The notes beneath the pieces are model-generated. The model ran no database searches and was not told the origin of the DNA. It saw only the letters and a program-made list of their open reading frames with translations. A stretch of 10,005 nt of DNA, taken from contig JAATGE010000490.1 in the NCBI GenBank assembly GCA_015654825.1, positions 1-10,005 of the forward strand. Reading direction: 5' to 3'. Shown piece by piece: positions 5,898-10,005 of the stretch. This stretch comes from Rhodospirillales bacterium (GTDB lineage Bacteria; Pseudomonadota; Alphaproteobacteria; Acetobacterales; Acetobacteraceae). How positions within the stretch are numbered: the first letter of the stretch is position 1; every line of letters begins with the position of its first letter. A program made the position numbers and the translations under genes.

Positions 5898-7874
5898 TTA
5901 TGGGGCCGGCATCGTTCCTTCGAGGGCGGCACCACCGACCGTGCCCGACACCTGCGCCGGCCTCGCGCTGTCGTGGTCGTTCCATCTTGCCTCAACGGTT
6001 CCGGTGCTGCCGTCGTCGGCGGTGAATTGCAGGTCCGCTTGTACGACCCCGGTAAGTTGGTTCCAGACCAAGCTACCTGAAACAGCAAGGTCGGGCGTCC
6101 ACCGCAGGTTTTCGAGCGCGAAACTGGTGATGTTGCCGTGCGCTGAATCGCTCCAGCTGCCACCATGCAGGCCGACATCTGTGCCGGAGCCGTTTATGTA
6201 CCAGCGCGCCATCGCGTCGCCCGCGGTCTGGACCGCGGCGGAGGCGAGCGACCGCGCCGGTGGGCCGGCGGCATTGCCCGTGGCCGCGACGACGGGAATG
6301 GCATCGGTCGCGTGCAGCGGGAAGAATGGGACGAGCCGGATGGTTTTTACCTTGGCGGCGCAGGATGTATCGCCTGCGTCCAACGTTTCGGTAAATCTAC
6401 GGACAATCACCTGAGCGCAATTATCGATATCGCCGAGCGCGTCGACATGAAAACTATTTGCAATGATAACCTGCTGGCCGTGCGGGAATTGCGCCGCGAC
6501 GATCGCGCCGTCGGGCGCCGAGGTTAGCATGTCGAGCTCGCCGTTCATCACCAGCGTTGGCGCCGTCGTGAAATGGGCGTTCTTCGGGATTGGCGCGCCC
6601 GGCGGGTAGGGTGGGTGCTTCATCGGCCAGTCCAGACAGTAGTTCAGCAGGCTCGTATCGATCGATACACGTTGGAATTCAGCGATCGTGAGCGGGCTTT
6701 CGATTCCCGGATCATCGAGTTCCTGCGCCGCAACAGCAGCATCACGCTGGCGTACGCGCGATGGCAGGCTGGAGCGCATGTCGTAGATTTGCTGGTAGTC
6801 CATGCAGCCTACCGCGGAATAAAGCGCGCGGCTGAAGCCGAAATTGCCGGATGGTCCGTCAGCAGAAAAATTTTCTGCCACCAGGCGCATCAATGGGGCG
6901 GTGTCACTATTATCGCGCAAGGCGCGCGCGGCGGCATCGAGATCGCGATAGTTCACCAGCCAGGACGTTCCACCATAAAGGATCAATCCCACCGTCGAGA
7001 TATCAGCGGTCACATTCAGGAGTTGGCCATCGCCGTCCGGCGCCGAACCAACGATCTTATGTTGTCGGACCGATTTGAGAAGCTCATTGACCCGGTCGGC
7101 CGCAGAACCTGGCAGCGATGCACAATATGGATCACGTTGACAAACCGCGGCGATACCGAAACGTAGAATGGCAGCATTGCTGGGATACCAGGGTGATTCA
7201 CCGATGACCGGGTAGGCCCCGTCGAGCACCACACTGCGCAGGCGTTGCGGGTAGCGCGCGACCAGGGTCTGGCCAAAGAACGTCCCATAACTGTCACCGT
7301 AATAGTCGAACATGCCGATATTGAGGGAATCGAGCACCGCGATCATGTCCTGTACCGCAAGCCCAGTGCCGTACAGCTCTGCCGCGGCACCGAGTGATTG
7401 CCCGCATTCGCCTACCGCCTGCGGCGTCTGGATCCATTGGCGTTGCAGCTTCGCGCACAGTAGCAGGCCGGAGCCACCCGTTCCGCGTGCGTCGACCATA
7501 AGAATGTCGCGCGTCGCGCGTAACGGCGCATACAGCCCAAGATAGTAGCCGCGCGTGCCGATGCTGGGAGCGCCCGGCCCGCCTTCCTGGGTGACAATGG
7601 TGCCGGATGCCGCCACAGACTGATCAGTATGAGGAAACAGCGCGAAAACTATTGGAATCGTGCCGGGCACGCGGCCGGATGGGTCGAGTGGGCGGACGAT
7701 TTGGCCGCAGAAAGCTCGGCCACCGTAGCATGCCTGTAGCGTGAGACTGCCGAAGGTACGACTGCCGCTGAAAATTGGACCCGCGGGCGGCTCGACGGGG
7801 CGCAATCGCGGCCCGGCCATTGCCGGCAAACTCAAGATCAGGCCGAGACACGCCAGAAGGAGCTGCCGCATCAT
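5898..7874 (-). CDS. Exported S33-type alpha/beta hydrolase (tripeptidyl/prolyl aminopeptidase-like) with extra C-terminal domain
   Basis: Likely secreted or periplasmic peptidase or esterase of 658 residues. The start chosen is ATG 7874 (ATG 7871 is equally possible): GGGGTGG lies just upstream and a clean signal peptide follows, MMRQLLLACLGLILSLPAMA, with cleavage likely before GPRL. The longer frame from TTG 7982 adds 36 polar residues that would bury this signal. Seen in the 658-residue numbering: oxyanion motif GGPG 98-101, VDARGTGGSG 127-136, nucleophile elbow GDSYG with S195, acid D448 in GELDML, and His476 in SFHVDALGD. These are the order and spacing of S33 peptidases with a TAP-like C-terminal region. 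Ten or so cysteines suit an oxidising compartment. About 110 residues after position 545, rich in W, G, S and alternating hydrophobics, look like a beta domain of unknown function. Proline iminopeptidases are normally about 300-500 residues, so it is long. Substrate unknown; it stands alone between pgm and the amine operon. Confidence 0.88.
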   Translation of the reverse strand: MMRQLLLACLGLILSLPAMAGPRLRPVEPPAGPIFSGSRTFGSLTLQACYGGRAFCGQIVRPLDPSGRVPGTIPIVFALFPHTDQSVAASGTIVTQEGGPGAPSIGTRGYYLGLYAPLRATRDILMVDARGTGGSGLLLCAKLQRQWIQTPQAVGECGQSLGAAAELYGTGLAVQDMIAVLDSLNIGMFDYYGDSYGTFFGQTLVARYPQRLRSVVLDGAYPVIGESPWYPSNAAILRFGIAAVCQRDPYCASLPGSAADRVNELLKSVRQHKIVGSAPDGDGQLLNVTADISTVGLILYGGTSWLVNYRDLDAAARALRDNSDTAPLMRLVAENFSADGPSGNFGFSRALYSAVGCMDYQQIYDMRSSLPSRVRQRDAAVAAQELDDPGIESPLTIAEFQRVSIDTSLLNYCLDWPMKHPPYPPGAPIPKNAHFTTAPTLVMNGELDMLTSAPDGAIVAAQFPHGQQVIIANSFHVDALGDIDNCAQVIVRRFTETLDAGDTSCAAKVKTIRLVPFFPLHATDAIPVVAATGNAAGPPARSLASAAVQTAGDAMARWYINGSGTDVGLHGGSWSDSAHGNITSFALENLRWTPDLAVSGSLVWNQLTGVVQADLQFTADDGSTGTVEARWNDHDSARPAQVSGTVGGAALEGTMPAP

Positions 7875-7985
7875 TTCCACCCCAGGACGCTTACGATAGG
7901 GTGGCGAGGATTCCCGCCCGCTGTCAATCGTCCCCGCGCGTCCCCTCGAGCGAATGAGGCTCTGGTGGCGTGAGGAAAACAAGTC
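7875..7985 (-). promoter_or_regulatory. Leader/promoter region of the hydrolase gene (weak)
   Basis: 111 bases between the pgm stop and the hydrolase ATG. A perfect TTGACA occurs at 7927-7922 on the coding strand, and TATCGT at 7898-7893, but they are 23 bases apart, too far for a standard promoter. No strong terminator hairpin for pgm is seen, so read-through from pgm remains possible. The gap suggests an own promoter but does not prove it. Confidence 0.25.
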
Positions 7986-9647
7986 CTAGCCCGCGGACGC
8001 CGTCGCGAACAGTTGTGCGACTGCGTTTTTGCCGTCGTCCTGGATTTGCCGCAGATGGCCCTCGTTGAGGAAGCTTTCGGCGTAGATTTTATACACGTCC
8101 TCGGTGCCTGACGGCCGGGCGGCGAACCACCCGCTCCTGGCAATCACCTTTATTCCGCCGATCGGAGCCTTGTTGCCAGGCGCTACCGTAAGTTTTGCCA
8201 CGACAGGTTCGCCGGCAAGCTCGGTAATACCTATTTGTTCGGACGAAACTGTTTTCAATATCTGCTTTTGCTCGCGAGTGGCCGGTGCGTCGACCCGTTC
8301 ATAGAATGGAGTTCCCAGCGCATGAGTAAGATCATCGAAGATCTTGCCAGGGTCCCGTTTGCGCGCGGCAGTGATTTCGGCTGCGAGTAGGCCCAGGATT
8401 ATCCCGTCCTTGTCGGTGGTCCAGGTCGATCCATCGCGTCGCAGGAAGCACGCGCCAGCGCTTTCCTCGCCGGCAAATCCAAGCGAACCATTCGACAGGC
8501 CTTCGACGAACCATTTGAAACCCACGGGTACTTCGATAAGGCTACGGCCCAGCTGTGCGACTACCCGATCAATCATGCTGCTGCTGACAACGGTCTTGCC
8601 TACGGCGCAAGCCGGCCGCCAACCGGGACGTGCATTGTAGAGATAGTGTATCGCGGTACTAAGGTAGTGGTTCGGGTTCATCAGGCCGGTGGATCGCGTT
8701 ACAATGCCATGCCGGTCGGCATCGGTATCGTTACCGAACGCGATGTCGAAACCATCACGCATCGCAATCAGCCCGGCCATTGCGTAGGGTGACGAGCAAT
8801 CCATTCGTATCCTTCCATCCCAGTCGACGGTCATAAACCGGAACGTCGGATCGATCGCATTGTTGACGATCGTCGCCGCGATGCCGTAGGTCTCTATAAT
8901 GCGGCCCCAGAATGATACGCTTGCGCCGCCAAGAGGATCGATGCCAAGTGTGAGGCCAGACGTGCGGATGGTCTCCATATCGACAACGTTGCTCAGGTCC
9001 GCCACATATGGACGCACAAAATCATGCCGATGCACGCAAGGAGATCGGTGCGCACGTTCATAGGGTATGCGCTGAACGTCGCGCAGATCCTGTTCGAGCA
9101 AAGCGTTCGCCGCGCGTTCGATCGATGCGGTAATTTCGGTATCAGCCGGGCCCCCGTGCGGAGGGTTATACTTGAAGCCGCCGTCTTCCGGCGGGTTGTG
9201 TGATGGCGTGATGACGATTCCATCAGCGAAGCCGTTTGCGCGGCCCCGATTATAGGCCAGGATGGCGTGTGAAATAACCGGAGTTGGCGTGTATCCTCCG
9301 TGCTCGTCGATCATCGCATCGACACCATTTGCCGCCAGTACTTCGAGCGTCGTTGCCAATGCCGGCTCAGACAGCGCATGCGTGTCGATTCCAATAAATA
9401 GCGGTCCCGTGATTCCGTGCCGATTGCGGTGCTGACATATCGCCTGGCAGACCGCCAGGATATGGTTTTCATTAAAGCTGTTGTCGAAGGCCGAGCCACG
9501 ATGGCCGGATGTGCCGAACGCAATTCGTTGGGCCGCTACGGCTGGGTCAGGCTTGCCGGTGAAGTAAGCGGAGACCAGTCGTGGCACGTTGACTAGAAGC
9601 GACGGCGGTGCCGGCTTTCCTGCGAGGGGGTTTATGACTTCAGTCAT
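7986..9647 (-). CDS. pgm: Phosphoglucomutase (alpha-D-glucose phosphate-specific)
   Basis: Interconverts glucose 1-phosphate and glucose 6-phosphate through a phosphoserine enzyme; cytoplasmic. It links glycolysis with UDP-/ADP-glucose synthesis (cell-surface polysaccharide, glycogen, osmoregulated glucans). The 553 residues match the E. coli-type Pgm (about 546). Seen: [17 protein letters not shown] (44-60); catalytic serine S149 in [24 protein letters not shown]; magnesium loop [10 protein letters not shown] with D307, D309, D311; sugar-binding GEESAG at 393-398; and the phosphate loop [14 protein letters not shown] from 511. All key residues are present and the gene appears intact. The start ATG 9647 has AGGA 7 bases upstream. 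The stop TAG lies 111 bases before the hydrolase ATG. No functional link to the amine operon is apparent. Confidence 0.98.
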   Translation of the reverse strand: MTEVINPLAGKPAPPSLLVNVPRLVSAYFTGKPDPAVAAQRIAFGTSGHRGSAFDNSFNENHILAVCQAICQHRNRHGITGPLFIGIDTHALSEPALATTLEVLAANGVDAMIDEHGGYTPTPVISHAILAYNRGRANGFADGIVITPSHNPPEDGGFKYNPPHGGPADTEITASIERAANALLEQDLRDVQRIPYERAHRSPCVHRHDFVRPYVADLSNVVDMETIRTSGLTLGIDPLGGASVSFWGRIIETYGIAATIVNNAIDPTFRFMTVDWDGRIRMDCSSPYAMAGLIAMRDGFDIAFGNDTDADRHGIVTRSTGLMNPNHYLSTAIHYLYNARPGWRPACAVGKTVVSSSMIDRVVAQLGRSLIEVPVGFKWFVEGLSNGSLGFAGEESAGACFLRRDGSTWTTDKDGIILGLLAAEITAARKRDPGKIFDDLTHALGTPFYERVDAPATREQKQILKTVSSEQIGITELAGEPVVAKLTVAPGNKAPIGGIKVIARSGWFAARPSGTEDVYKIYAESFLNEGHLRQIQDDGKNAVAQLFATASAG

Positions 9648-9654
9648 TTCAAGA

Positions 9655-9658
9655 TCCT
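9655..9658 (-). promoter_or_regulatory. Ribosome binding site of pgm
   Basis: AGGA on the minus strand with a 7-base spacer to ATG 9647, the best-placed Shine-Dalgarno in the window. It supports the chosen pgm start, in agreement with the family N-terminus. Confidence 0.7.
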
Positions 9659-9940
9659 GCGGGACAAGCAGCTACCTTGGGCAAAGATGATTGGTGCCGC
9701 GCAGCGCGAGCGACAGCGGCGGCAGGCCGTCTTGGGTCCGGGCGGCGGAGCCACCGGTGTTCGAAGCCAGTCTCATTCAAACCGCTAGTCAATGGTATAG
9801 CCTCATGGTTTCCAAAATAGACTTGGTATGTAGTTCCAATTCAGGGGCGCACCGGATGGGGGCCCTGCCACTGGCCCACACGTGTCGTCGGTACAGCATT
9901 CCAGAGCGCGATCACAGGAGCGTCTGCGTGGGCCGTGTCG

Positions 9941-9984
9941 TGACCAAAAATGCTGAGTGACGCGGTACTGAGCGAAAAATGCAG
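9941..9984. repeat. Two A-tract direct repeats, possible insertion-sequence end
   Basis: TGACCAAAAATGCTGAG (9941-9957) and TGAGCGAAAAATGCAG (9969-9984) share TGA, an A5 run and ATGC, with the A-runs 29 bases apart. CTGAG also recurs at 9953-9957 and 9968-9972. Short repeated binding sites of this kind occur at the ends of IS21-family elements, where the transposase IstA binds. I recall similar strings next to istA genes but cannot verify it. No transposase is in view, so the element, if real, would lie beyond position 10005 or be a remnant. Confidence 0.3.
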
Positions 9985-10005
9985 TCCAGTTGCTATCGGC
10001 AGGCC

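Larger units (their letters stand above)
9648..10005. other. Non-coding region upstream of pgm
   Basis: 358 bases without a convincing gene. The one open frame on the plus strand (9691-9960) starts with TTG, has no ribosome binding site and resembles no family known to me. The segment about 9775-9845 is richer in A+T than its surroundings and is the likeliest promoter region of pgm, but no paired -35/-10 boxes could be fixed. Two related A-tract repeats near the right end are listed separately. Confidence 0.55.

Noticed and set aside
7875..7982. TTG-initiated extension of the hydrolase by 36 residues
   Set aside because: It would place a polar tail before a clean signal peptide, and a ribosome binding site and ATG lie at 7874.
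9740..9780. T-loop-like GTTCGAA (9759-9765), considered as a tRNA end or attachment site
   Set aside because: The flanking bases do not pair as a T-arm, and no acceptor or anticodon stem is present.
9691..9960. Plus-strand open frame of 89 codons upstream of pgm
   Set aside because: TTG start, no ribosome binding site, no recognisable motif; it spans the probable pgm promoter region.

Overview
The window is GC-rich bacterial DNA in which every supportable gene lies on the minus strand. Gene style (ATGA overlaps, GC-rich codon use) points to a proteobacterium. The nested GC palindromes between genes remind me of Acetobacteraceae chromosomes. That is recollection of style, not a database match, so the family assignment is tentative. 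Read in the direction of transcription (high to low coordinates), the layout is as follows.

(1) Right edge, 9648-10005: non-coding upstream region of pgm, with two related A-tract repeats near the end that could belong to the end of an insertion sequence. (2) 9647-7986: phosphoglucomutase (pgm), complete, with a good ribosome binding site. (3) 7874-5898: an exported S33-type alpha/beta hydrolase with a signal peptide and an extra C-terminal domain. Its best start is an internal ATG, not the longest reading frame. (4) 5897-5523: a 375-base intergenic region holding three nested or tandem GC-rich inverted repeats just after the hydrolase, and the unrecognised promoter region of the next operon. 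(5) 5522 to beyond position 1: a tightly packed four-gene operon consisting of a class III PLP aminotransferase, a covalent-FMN/4Fe-4S/dinucleotide-binding amine dehydrogenase of the TMADH/histamine dehydrogenase family, a DmpA/BapA-type P1 peptidase, and an aldehyde dehydrogenase cut by the window edge. The junctions overlap by 4, 19 and 4 bases.

The operon is the interesting part. Together the enzymes could release an amine from an amide-bonded precursor (P1 peptidase), oxidatively deaminate it (FMN enzyme), remove a second amino group (aminotransferase) and oxidise the resulting aldehyde to an acid (aldehyde dehydrogenase). The substrate pocket of the FMN enzyme resembles histamine dehydrogenase (Trp and Asp retained, Gln replaced by Glu) rather than trimethylamine dehydrogenase, which suggests a primary amine with a second positive charge. 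Because DmpA/BapA enzymes are known to cleave beta-alanyl amides, beta-alanyl-histamine (carcinine) or a similar beta-aminoacyl diamine is a testable candidate substrate. This is inference; no transporter or regulator is in view. No tRNA, rRNA, CRISPR array or intact mobile element was seen.
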